8,253 bases of DNA from Acidimicrobiaceae bacterium UBA7830 (GTDB taxonomy: Bacteria > Actinomycetota > Acidimicrobiia > Acidimicrobiales > Ilumatobacteraceae): contig DLTS01000080.1 of the NCBI GenBank assembly GCA_002501485.1, positions 7,529 through 15,781 on the forward strand, written 5' to 3'. Positions 1 through 6,023 of the stretch are shown piece by piece. Position 1 is the stretch's first letter. The number at the start of each line of letters is the position of its first letter. A program made the position numbers and the translations under genes. The notes beneath the pieces are model-generated. The model did not search any database, was not told the DNA's origin, and was given only the letters and a program-made list of their open reading frames with translations.

Positions 1-19
1 TGAAGTGAAGTGAAGTGAA
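1..19. repeat. Short tandem pentanucleotide repeat (TGAAG)
   Basis: Three full TGAAG units and a partial fourth (TGAA) stand in tandem at the window edge, just beyond the stop codon of the helicase gene. The array may continue outside the window, so its true copy number is unknown. It is non-coding relative to the helicase, in whose transcript it would read as TTCAC-type repeats after the stop. No function is evident. Confidence 0.7.
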
Positions 20-27
20 TGCCCGAC

Positions 28-1635
28 CTACCCGCGACGACTTGAGGTGCGAGCTCGAGGGGCCTGACCTTTGCGGTGACCGCCAGAGGACGCACGACGC
101 TGACCAGCCTTCGCTCCTTTGCGATGCGAGCCAGGCTTACTTTGGCGACCCTCACCGCGATTGTTCTGAGAGGAGCCGTCGGCCTCTGCCCGGCGCTGCC
201 GATCTTGTTGAGCCTCGGTAGTTCGCCGAGGCCTGTCATTCGAGTTGCTACGTCGTGCCTCTGAGCGCTGGTCGTCTTGGCGAGACCCTTGGCCACGATG
301 CGGTTGTTGATCACCCCGAGTTGACGACATGTCGTTGCGTTTGGAGGCATCATGTCGGCTTCTACTGGATTTAACACCAGTGTTCTTGGATTGCGACCCT
401 TGACGATTCTTCGACCGACGATTTTTCGACGATGAACGCGGACGCTCGTGTACTTTGAGTGCTGGTGCGAGTGTTGCCGTGGGGTCGCCAAATGGGGTGA
501 GCGATGTGACGTCAGGATCGACAATTTCAACTTCGATACCGACTTCGCGCTGCATGCGACGTGCGGCTCGACGGCCGTTTGGCTCGATGAGAGAGACGAC
601 CACGCCGCCTTGCCCGGCACGGGCGGTGCGTCCCGAACGGTGAATGTAGGCCTTGTGATCTTCCGGCGGGTCGAAGTGCACCACAGATGTCACATCATCA
701 ACATGTATGCCGCGAGCAGCAACATCGGTGGCGATGAGTGCGTGTGCTCGGTGCTCGGTGAAGTCTGCGAGAGCTCGAGTGCGTTGAGGTTGGCTCTTTC
801 CGCCATGAATGGAGACCGCGGTGATGCCACCTCGTGCGAGTTGTTTCGTCAGGCGATCAGCGCCATGTCGGGTGCGGCAAAACACGATTGTTGGCCATGC
901 CGCAGCAACCGTTTCAGCGAGCAGGCTGACCCGCGCGTCGCGAGCAACCGTCCAGAATCGGTGGTCGGCTAGGGAGATGCTGTTGTGCTCAGGCACCACC
1001 TCATGCCGCACAGGATCATTCTGGTAATGCTTTACGAGATGAGCGACATCACCGTCGAGGGTGGCCGAGAACAGGATCGTTTGAGTGCGGGATGTGGTGG
1101 CATCGAGAATGCGACGTACGGCGGGCAAAAATCCCATGTCGGCCATACGGTCGGCTTCGTCAATGACGACACGCTCGATGTGATCGAGCACGACGGTGCC
1201 CGACTCCATAAGGTCTTCGAGACGCCCAGGGCATGCCACGAGTATGTCGGTGCCGTATTTGAGGGCATTGACTTGCTTTCCGTACGCAACGCCGCCGTAC
1301 ACCGTGGTGATTGATGTGCTTTGCGTCAAGGATTTGATCTCAGATGCAATTTGATCGGCCAGCTCACGCGTCGGAGACAACACCAGTGATGTTGGCCGAC
1401 GAGGACTCCCCTTCGAGGTCATCGCAACGAGAGGAATTCCAAATGCGAGCGTCTTGCCCGACCCGGTCGGAGCAGCACCGCAGACATCATTTCCTTGCAT
1501 GATGTCTGCGATGGCGACGCGTTGAATGGCAAATGGCTCTTTGATGCCGCGGTGTTGAAGCGAGCGGCAAACGGCATCCGGGACACCAAGTTCTTCAAAT
1601 GTCAGCACGCGTGGTTCGGATTCGGTTATCGACAT
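28..1635 (-). CDS. DEAD-box ATP-dependent RNA helicase with basic low-complexity C-terminal tail
   Basis: This 535-residue protein is predicted to unwind or remodel RNA in the cytoplasm using ATP, as in ribosome assembly or mRNA turnover. The DEAD-box motifs appear in order: Q-motif region (F13, Gln38), Walker A APTGSGKT (55-62), PTRELA (88-93), a CPGR version of the TPGR motif (135-138), DEAD (159-162), SAT (190-192), VFCRTR (251-256), ATDVAARG (302-309) and HRSGRTARAG (332-341). Both RecA-like domains are therefore complete. From about residue 394 to the end the protein is dominated by Arg, Ser, Gln, Asn, Gly and Lys, a probable disordered RNA-binding tail. The ATG at 1635 is chosen because GGAG lies 7 nt upstream and the helicase homology begins right after it; the frame stays open to 1776, but that extension is not family-like. 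The family is certain, but the exact paralogue (RhlE, CshA or DeaD-like) cannot be assigned. Confidence 0.95.
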   Translation of the reverse strand: MSITESEPRVLTFEELGVPDAVCRSLQHRGIKEPFAIQRVAIADIMQGNDVCGAAPTGSGKTLAFGIPLVAMTSKGSPRRPTSLVLSPTRELADQIASEIKSLTQSTSITTVYGGVAYGKQVNALKYGTDILVACPGRLEDLMESGTVVLDHIERVVIDEADRMADMGFLPAVRRILDATTSRTQTILFSATLDGDVAHLVKHYQNDPVRHEVVPEHNSISLADHRFWTVARDARVSLLAETVAAAWPTIVFCRTRHGADRLTKQLARGGITAVSIHGGKSQPQRTRALADFTEHRAHALIATDVAARGIHVDDVTSVVHFDPPEDHKAYIHRSGRTARAGQGGVVVSLIEPNGRRAARRMQREVGIEVEIVDPDVTSLTPFGDPTATLAPALKVHERPRSSSKNRRSKNRQGSQSKNTGVKSSRSRHDASKRNDMSSTRGDQQPHRGQGSRQDDQRSEARRSNSNDRPRRTTEAQQDRQRRAEADGSSQNNRGEGRQSKPGSHRKGAKAGQRRASSGGHRKGQAPRARTSSRRG

Positions 1636-1642
1636 GGGAAAA

Positions 1643-1646
1643 CTCC
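1643..1646 (-). promoter_or_regulatory. Shine-Dalgarno site of the helicase gene
   Basis: The minus strand reads GGAG followed by seven bases and then ATG at 1635. This decides between that start and an upstream start that would add 47 unconserved residues. Confidence 0.65.
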
Positions 1647-1748
1647 AGAAAAGGTGGGCGCAATGGTGCGAGCACAGCTCAAGGCTGATGAGTTCATGTT
1701 GGGGGGATGGCTCACGATGATCGGAGGAACTACATCCCGTTCTGCGAA

Positions 1749-1777
1749 CCCACTGACCGGAAGTCCCGATCAGCAAG
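1749..1777 (-). other. RNA hairpin upstream of the helicase gene
   Basis: On the minus strand, 13 consecutive base pairs, five of them G-U, can form around a three-base ACT loop. The core is TGATCGGG pairing with TCCGGTCA (1754-1772). It lies about 114 nt before the helicase ATG and about 65 nt after the P450 stop. No T-run follows it, so a classical terminator is unlikely. It could be a structured 5' leader of the helicase mRNA or a 3'-end structure of the P450 transcript. No promoter was identified with confidence between it and the helicase. Confidence 0.35.
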
Positions 1778-1796
1778 GTGGACGGTAACAGCCAAA

Positions 1797-1834
1797 ATGC
1801 AAAACCGTGCGAGCGCCGTCTACCCGGCGGCGGT
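1797..1834 (-). terminator. Possible terminator after the P450 gene
   Basis: Just downstream of the P450 stop the minus strand has a five-pair GC stem (CGCCG/CGGCG, six-base loop). It sits inside an outer ACCG/CGGT pairing that is followed directly by TTTT, with another TTTT three bases later. The long asymmetric internal loop makes this a weak intrinsic terminator, so the call rests mostly on position. Confidence 0.3.
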
Positions 1835-1842
1835 CAATCATG

Positions 1843-3045
1843 TCACCATTTCATGGGAATTGACTTTGGTGACCTGTCGCTAATCGTTGGACGCCACTTC
1901 GGATTTCCATCGAGCTGGAGACTAGGAAATCGCTGGAACAGCGATGACAACGTTGCTTTTGCTTCAAGTCGCGCAAGAGCTGCACCAAGACAAAAGTGGT
2001 GGCCAAACCCAAATGTAAGATGCGGGTTTGGATCACGATCGAGAACAATCTCGTCGGGTAGGTCGAAGACACGGCCATCGCGGTTTGCGGCCAGAATATT
2101 GAGAAACACAGACTGTCCAGCACGCATCTCAACACCAGAATCTTGGTGATCTTCGACGACGGTTCGCATCATTGCTTTGGCTGGCGCCTCGAAGCGAAGA
2201 AGTTCCTCGGTAGCGGTATCAAGTTCTTCGCCTTCAAGAGTGATGAATACGCTTCGAACATCAGGGTTTCTACACAAAGCGACGGAGGCCGAACCTAGAA
2301 GTGATGCCGTCGTGTCGTGTCCTGCGAATAGCAACAGAGAACATGCGCCGAGGAGTTCAATCTGTGTGAGTCCGTCCAGTTCGTTTTCCTCAGCGAGAAG
2401 GAGTGAAAGCAGGTTGTCTTCGGGCTCCGAACGGTAACGATCGAAAAGCGGTTGCAGGCGACCTTCGAGTTCAGCTCCTGCTTCACGTGCAACCTCGTCA
2501 TAATCGTCACGCCCAACAGCACCAAAGACAACAACACCAAACTTTTCTGACCAGTTGGCAAGCCAGTCACGTTCGTCGAGCGGAACTCCGAAAAGTTCGG
2601 CGATAACTGCAGCTGGAAGAGGATGAGTGAGCAACTCGACAAGATCACCACCAGAGGTGGCCGCCATCTTGTCGAGAAGGTCATCAACGATCTGCTGCAC
2701 TCGAACTTCTAACGCATTCACTGAACGTGGGGTGAATGATCGAGCGAGAGGTCCACGAAGTCGAGTGTGCTCGGGTGGCTCGTGAAAAAGCATCCAGCCA
2801 TCGAGAAGATCGATCGCCATCGACAACGCCTCAGCCCGAGACCCGCTGAGGCGTTCCCTGAAACCAGACATGCGCTCAGTCGAGAGACGAGGATTACGGA
2901 ACACTGCTTTGAGTTCAGGGTGCCCCATCACGATCCACGCACGGTGGCGATCGCTCCACTGAATCGGTCCACCGTCACGGAACTGACGAAAATAGTCGTG
3001 AGGGTCATCGATCGCACGGGGATCAAGCAGGTTGATTTCACCCAT
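1843..3045 (-). CDS. Cytochrome P450 monooxygenase (bacterial soluble type)
   Basis: This 400-residue heme protein should insert one oxygen atom from O2 into an organic substrate, using electrons from a separate ferredoxin and reductase that are not encoded in this window. It shows the C-helix region HTRLRGPLARSF (from residue 93), the I-helix oxygen-activation motif AGHDTT (241-246), the ExxR motif of EELLR (Glu281, Arg284) and the heme loop FGFGHHFCLG (345-354) with the iron-ligating Cys352. There is no N-terminal membrane anchor, and the length is normal for bacterial P450s. The ATG at 3045 is preferred over an in-frame GTG at 3054 because GAGGTGA sits just before the ATG. It is the last gene of a four-gene block, five bases after the dehydrogenase stop, which argues for a shared substrate pathway. 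The substrate and CYP family cannot be assigned by reading alone. Confidence 0.96.
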   Translation of the reverse strand: MGEINLLDPRAIDDPHDYFRQFRDGGPIQWSDRHRAWIVMGHPELKAVFRNPRLSTERMSGFRERLSGSRAEALSMAIDLLDGWMLFHEPPEHTRLRGPLARSFTPRSVNALEVRVQQIVDDLLDKMAATSGGDLVELLTHPLPAAVIAELFGVPLDERDWLANWSEKFGVVVFGAVGRDDYDEVAREAGAELEGRLQPLFDRYRSEPEDNLLSLLLAEENELDGLTQIELLGACSLLLFAGHDTTASLLGSASVALCRNPDVRSVFITLEGEELDTATEELLRFEAPAKAMMRTVVEDHQDSGVEMRAGQSVFLNILAANRDGRVFDLPDEIVLDRDPNPHLTFGFGHHFCLGAALARLEAKATLSSLFQRFPSLQLDGNPKWRPTISDRSPKSIPMKW

Positions 3046-3050
3046 GACGT

Positions 3051-3057
3051 TCACCTC
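3051..3057 (-). promoter_or_regulatory. P450 ribosome binding site overlapping the SDR stop codon
   Basis: The minus strand reads GAGGTGA. Its last three bases are the TGA stop of the upstream dehydrogenase, and the P450 ATG begins five bases later. Ribosomes finishing the dehydrogenase would be placed directly at the P450 start, so translation is probably coupled. Confidence 0.7.
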
Positions 3058-3824
3058 AAGCGTGATGGAGCCATACGCATGCCGCCATCGATTCGCATAT
3101 CAGAGCCATTCAGCATGGTGTTCGAGATGATGTGAGCACACAGTTGGGCGTACTCGGGCCCTTGACCAAATCGTGGCGGGAACGGAGTTGTTGCCGCCAT
3201 CTGCTCGGCGTACTCGTCGGGCATCCCCTCAACAAGAGGCGTGTCGAATGACCCCGGCGAGATTGATACTGCGCGAATTCCCCAAGGTGCGAGGTCACGC
3301 GCAAGCGGAAGAGTCATGCCGAGCACGCCGCCTTTTGATGCTGAGTACGACACCCCGCCGTCAACGCCATCGGTTGCGGCAATTGAAGCCGTTGTCACGA
3401 TGACACCCCGTTCGCCGTCGGGGCCAACCGGATCGAGATCGTGCATTGCCCAGGCGGCAAGTCGAACGATGTTGAAGACGCCGATGAGGTTGATGTTCAC
3501 AATGCGCTCGAACTCGTCGAGCGGGTGCGGGCCGTTACGTCCGATGACTTTCTTGCCGGCGCCGACGCCAGCACACGCAACAGTGATGCGAGGCGCTCCG
3601 AGTTGTTCAACGAGATGAGCAAATGCGGCTTCTAGCGACTCGGCAGAAGACACATCACACTCTGCGAAAACACCGCCGATTTCAGACGCAATTGCCGAGC
3701 CACGTTCAACATCTCGATCGAGCACACCCACCCGGGCTCCGAGTGATGCAAGGTGCCGTGCGGTAGCCGCCCCAAGCCCAGAGGCACCGCCGGTGATGAA
3801 TGAGGTCGATCCAGCAATTTCCAT
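3051..3824 (-). CDS. Short-chain dehydrogenase/reductase, HSD10-like
   Basis: This 257-residue classical SDR is predicted to oxidise or reduce a hydroxyl/keto group with NAD(H) or NADP(H). It shows the cofactor loop TGGASGLG (11-18), Asp36 after the second strand (VLDRD, suggesting NAD preference), CAG in place of the usual NAG (84-86), the structural Asn112, and catalytic Ser147, Tyr160 and Lys164 (YSASK). The C-terminal part, with PGSFDTPL (190-197), TPFPPRFG (213-220) and a final RIDGGMRM (244-251), closely follows the layout of 3-hydroxyacyl-CoA dehydrogenase type 2 (HSD10). Members of that group act on short-chain 3-hydroxyacyl-CoA and hydroxysteroids. The ATG at 3824 fits the family length; a GTG at 3848 is possible but adds an unconserved octapeptide. 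It lies 35 nt after the SRPBCC gene and 5 nt before the P450. The real substrate is unknown. Confidence 0.93.
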   Translation of the reverse strand: MEIAGSTSFITGGASGLGAATARHLASLGARVGVLDRDVERGSAIASEIGGVFAECDVSSAESLEAAFAHLVEQLGAPRITVACAGVGAGKKVIGRNGPHPLDEFERIVNINLIGVFNIVRLAAWAMHDLDPVGPDGERGVIVTTASIAATDGVDGGVSYSASKGGVLGMTLPLARDLAPWGIRAVSISPGSFDTPLVEGMPDEYAEQMAATTPFPPRFGQGPEYAQLCAHIISNTMLNGSDMRIDGGMRMAPSRLR

Positions 3825-3859
3825 ATTCGTCACTTTATGTGGGGCCACAATTCGGCGAA

Positions 3860-4402
3860 CTATTGGCTGTGATGTTCGGCTCGCTCTTTGATGCCAAGTA
3901 GTTGGCGTCGGAGCATTACACCGTCACCTGGCCCGAGGGTCGAGCGAAGAAGAATGGTGCCAAAAGGGGCGCGTAATCCACTGCGGACTCGAGAGATAAG
4001 CCGAGTTGAATCACCAATCGGGCGCAGAACATAAGTCATCGTGAATGTAAGCCGAGGCGAGTGGCGAGCGCTTGAGAGTTCGAGAACAAGGTGGTTGGGC
4101 GCATCGATCTCCCTCACAGAAAAGTTGATCGGGCCACCGGGAACCACATCGCCTACCGAGTGCACCGCCCATTCGGGATGAAGCATGGTCGCGCTTTTGC
4201 GTCCAAAGTTGTCGATGAGGTCATAGCTATACCAGCCAGCCCTTCCGAAACCGAGCTGCGCAACCCACCGAAACACCTCGTCGGGTGGTGCGGAGATGGT
4301 GATCGATCGCGTAGCGCTGAACGCAGGATCACCAACGAGGCCGTCGCCTGGCAGAGCCTCTTTGGCCTCTTCATCCGTTGACCCCCAGTGTTCGAAGATC
4401 AT
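3860..4402 (-). CDS. SRPBCC-fold (START/polyketide cyclase-like) protein
   Basis: This 180-residue protein resembles the SRPBCC superfamily of actinobacteria, whose helix-grip fold encloses a hydrophobic pocket. A typical opening is TRSITISAPPDEVFRWVAQL (31-50), followed by GRAGWYSYDLIDNFG (53-67), a GDVVPGG turn (84-90), and strands ending in LTFTMTYVLRP (118-128) and TRLISRVR (133-140). There is no signal peptide or membrane helix, so it is probably cytoplasmic. Such proteins bind, transport or cyclise lipids and polyketides, but many have no known ligand and the catalytic role here is unknown. The ATG at 4402 overlaps the preceding membrane-protein stop as ATGA, which fixes the start and implies coupled translation. 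The frame is open to 4465, but the upstream segment lies inside the neighbouring gene and is not used. Confidence 0.82.
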   Translation of the reverse strand: MIFEHWGSTDEEAKEALPGDGLVGDPAFSATRSITISAPPDEVFRWVAQLGFGRAGWYSYDLIDNFGRKSATMLHPEWAVHSVGDVVPGGPINFSVREIDAPNHLVLELSSARHSPRLTFTMTYVLRPIGDSTRLISRVRSGLRAPFGTILLRSTLGPGDGVMLRRQLLGIKERAEHHSQ

Positions 4403-4905
4403 GATGTTCTGCGTTTCCAGATCACAACGGAAACCCAACTCGCAGTCACTCCTCGCAGCGTCCATGCCAGCGTTCGAACAAGATCTGCGGTCATCAGTCG
4501 ATCGTGAACCTCCGGAACAAATCCACTTGCGAGATCGGCATGAGCAGGTGCAGAGAAGAATCCGCTGACAATCAATACCACACCCATTGCGATGCCGCCG
4601 ATGACTAGTGGCGATAAGAGAGCTTGATCACGTTGACGCCACGCCCAAATGAGAAGAAGGAGAGCGGTCGCTCCTTCTGCTGCCCACGGGACGAGAAGCA
4701 GTTTGCCGATTCGGTCGACATGAGCGGCTTGAAATTCGACGTAGGTCTCGTCACCCACCATGGCGAAGAGTGGGTAGTGCACGGTATGGACTGTCCAGAT
4801 CAACCCAATCATGAACCACGTCGCAATGAGGTGAAGCCCGGTGAGCACGGCAGGTGGGTTCTTTTGCACGAAGCAGAACTTAGAGGTGGCGCGGACCTTG
4901 TGCAT
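4399..4905 (-). CDS. Conserved hypothetical integral membrane protein, four predicted helices
   Basis: This 168-residue protein (from the ATG at 4905) has hydrophobic segments at about 20-42, 67-88, 97-118 and 142-163. Recognisable blocks are LHLIATWFMIGLIW (24-37), HYPLF (43-47), PAHADLASGF (120-129) and RTLAW (144-148), which recall an uncharacterised bacterial inner-membrane family; I cannot name a function. It is first in the four-gene block and overlaps the SRPBCC gene by four bases (ATGA), so the two may act together at the membrane. The start is uncertain. A GTG at 4869 would give 156 residues and place the first helix nearer the N-terminus, an ATG at 4959 would overlap the divergent gene, and none has a clear ribosome binding site. 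Confidence 0.78.
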   Translation of the reverse strand: MHKVRATSKFCFVQKNPPAVLTGLHLIATWFMIGLIWTVHTVHYPLFAMVGDETYVEFQAAHVDRIGKLLLVPWAAEGATALLLLIWAWRQRDQALLSPLVIGGIAMGVVLIVSGFFSAPAHADLASGFVPEVHDRLMTADLVRTLAWTLRGVTASWVSVVIWKRRTS

Positions 4906-4950
4906 GACAATGCGCGCATGTGTGCTTCCGCCCTCACTAACGTCGGGCGG
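4906..4950. promoter_or_regulatory. Divergent intergenic region between membrane-protein operon and methyltransferase
   Basis: The four-gene block (leftward) and the methyltransferase (rightward) start here back to back, about 45 bases apart with the starts chosen. Two symmetrical elements stand out: the perfect 10-base palindrome ATGCGCGCAT (4910-4919) and TTGT-N5-ACAA (4898-4910) over the leftward ATG. They could be operator sites, or chance. No convincing -35/-10 pair was found for either gene. ATACAT at 4962-4967 could be a -10 for a leaderless transcript starting near a TTG at 4978. Confidence 0.3.
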
Positions 4951-5880
4951 GTGAGTCATCGATACATCGCCAAGAAGTTGCATGACGGTGAGTTTGTGCG
5001 GCTCGACGGTGCAATAGGCACCGAGTTGGAACGGCGCGGTGTTCCAATGGACGCCGATGCCTGGTGTGGGCCATCGGTCGCCGAGCACGGCGATGTACTG
5101 CGTGACATTCACAAGGAATATCTCAACCTCGGATGTGACGTCATTACGGCCAATACTTATGCAAGTGTGCCAGGCATGTTGAGGGCTGCGGGTCAAGAGC
5201 AAAATCACTCGTTTCTAATCGAGCGAGCAGTTGCGATCGCTCGTGAAGCAGCCGTTGAATGTGGTCGAGAAGAGACTTCCGCTGTCGCCGGGTCGATGTC
5301 TCACATGATTCCGCACATGGCAGGAACTGACATGGTCGACCCAACTCTCGGCGATGTTCCTCCGGGGTTCGAAGAGGATTGTGAGCAACATGCCTCGGCT
5401 CTGCTCGCAGCGGGCGTTGACATGATCTTCCTTGAGATGATGTTCAACCCGGCGCGCGCTGAGATTGTTGCAAACACCGCCTGCGCGACTGGGCTTCCGG
5501 TGTGGTTCGGACTCAGTGTTCGCGAAGGCCCCCACGGCGGACCAATTCTGTACGACAAGCACGCAGAGCGCTCAATTTCCGAGATCCTGAATCTCATCGA
5601 TGACCGAGTCGAAGCGGTGGGCATCATGCATTCGCGCGCCGACCTCATCGAGCCTGCTCTTGCCGAAATTCGTACCCACTGGAGCGGACCGATGGCGGTG
5701 TACCCCGATAGCGGTCACTTTGAGATGCCAAATTGGAACTTCAACGATGTAATGGCGCCTTCTGTCTTCGCTGAATTCGCCCAGCGGTGGCGAGATCTTG
5801 GATTCATCGCAATTGGTGGCTGCTGTGGTCTTGGCCCAAGTCACATCGAGTTGCTGCCGGCCGGAACGGCGACCGCGTGA
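4951..5880 (+). CDS. Homocysteine S-methyltransferase-family protein (BHMT/MetH N-terminal domain type)
   Basis: This 309-residue single-domain barrel protein belongs to the family that moves a methyl group from a donor (S-methylmethionine, betaine or a corrinoid carrier) to a thiol such as homocysteine, using zinc. Visible blocks are RLDGAIGTELERRGV (17-31), ITANTYAS (65-72), AGSMSH (113-118), FLEMM (160-164, with a likely substrate-binding Glu162) and the C-terminal GGCCG (289-293) carrying two zinc ligands, Cys291 and Cys292. The third ligand, normally the Cys of a GxNC-type motif, is replaced here: the matching stretch reads AVGIMHSRAD, with His227 at the Cys position. The substrate may therefore differ from homocysteine. 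The GTG at 4951 is chosen because it gives the usual short lead before LDG; a TTG at 4978 is possible. It is transcribed away from the P450 block and is probably monocistronic. Confidence 0.85.
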   Translation: MSHRYIAKKLHDGEFVRLDGAIGTELERRGVPMDADAWCGPSVAEHGDVLRDIHKEYLNLGCDVITANTYASVPGMLRAAGQEQNHSFLIERAVAIAREAAVECGREETSAVAGSMSHMIPHMAGTDMVDPTLGDVPPGFEEDCEQHASALLAAGVDMIFLEMMFNPARAEIVANTACATGLPVWFGLSVREGPHGGPILYDKHAERSISEILNLIDDRVEAVGIMHSRADLIEPALAEIRTHWSGPMAVYPDSGHFEMPNWNFNDVMAPSVFAEFAQRWRDLGFIAIGGCCGLGPSHIELLPAGTATA

Positions 5881-6023
5881 CGACGTTGTAGTGGTGGACT
5901 GAACTACTGCTAGACCACGATGACCAGCTCTGGTTAGTTGCAGAACTTCCCCGCATCAACGCAACAACCTCATCGACCGGCTACCTGTTCGGTAGAGAAG
6001 TTGCTGATATCTCGCCGAGGTAT
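5881..6023. other. Convergent intergenic region with weak stem-loops
   Basis: The methyltransferase and the YczE-like gene end facing each other across these 143 bases. Short stems can form at 5921-5936 (TGACCA/TGGTTA with one G-U pair, loop GCTC) and 5981-5995 (CTACC/GGTAG, loop TGTTC), with an imperfect one at 6007-6023. None is followed by a T-run, so bidirectional termination is plausible from position only. No gene or RNA gene was seen. Confidence 0.3.

Noticed and set aside
448..972. Plus-strand open frame of 174 codons inside the helicase gene
   Set aside because: It is antisense to conserved helicase motifs and cysteine-rich without recognisable domains, as expected for a shadow frame.
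1636..1776. 47-residue N-terminal extension of the helicase reading frame
   Set aside because: It lacks family resemblance, and a GGAG site lies before the internal ATG at 1635.
2295..2687. Minus-strand frame of 130 codons inside the P450 gene
   Set aside because: It overlaps the conserved P450 frame and has no recognisable motif.
4624..4950. In-frame upstream extension of the methyltransferase on the plus strand
   Set aside because: It lies opposite the membrane-protein gene, has no family similarity, and the methyltransferase homology begins only around 4951-5005.
4960..5208. Upstream extension of the membrane-protein frame on the minus strand
   Set aside because: It is antisense to the conserved start of the methyltransferase and has no resemblance to the membrane family.
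5881..6023. Small RNA or tRNA gene in the convergent gap
   Set aside because: Only short stems occur; there is no cloverleaf, no promoter and no T-run terminator.
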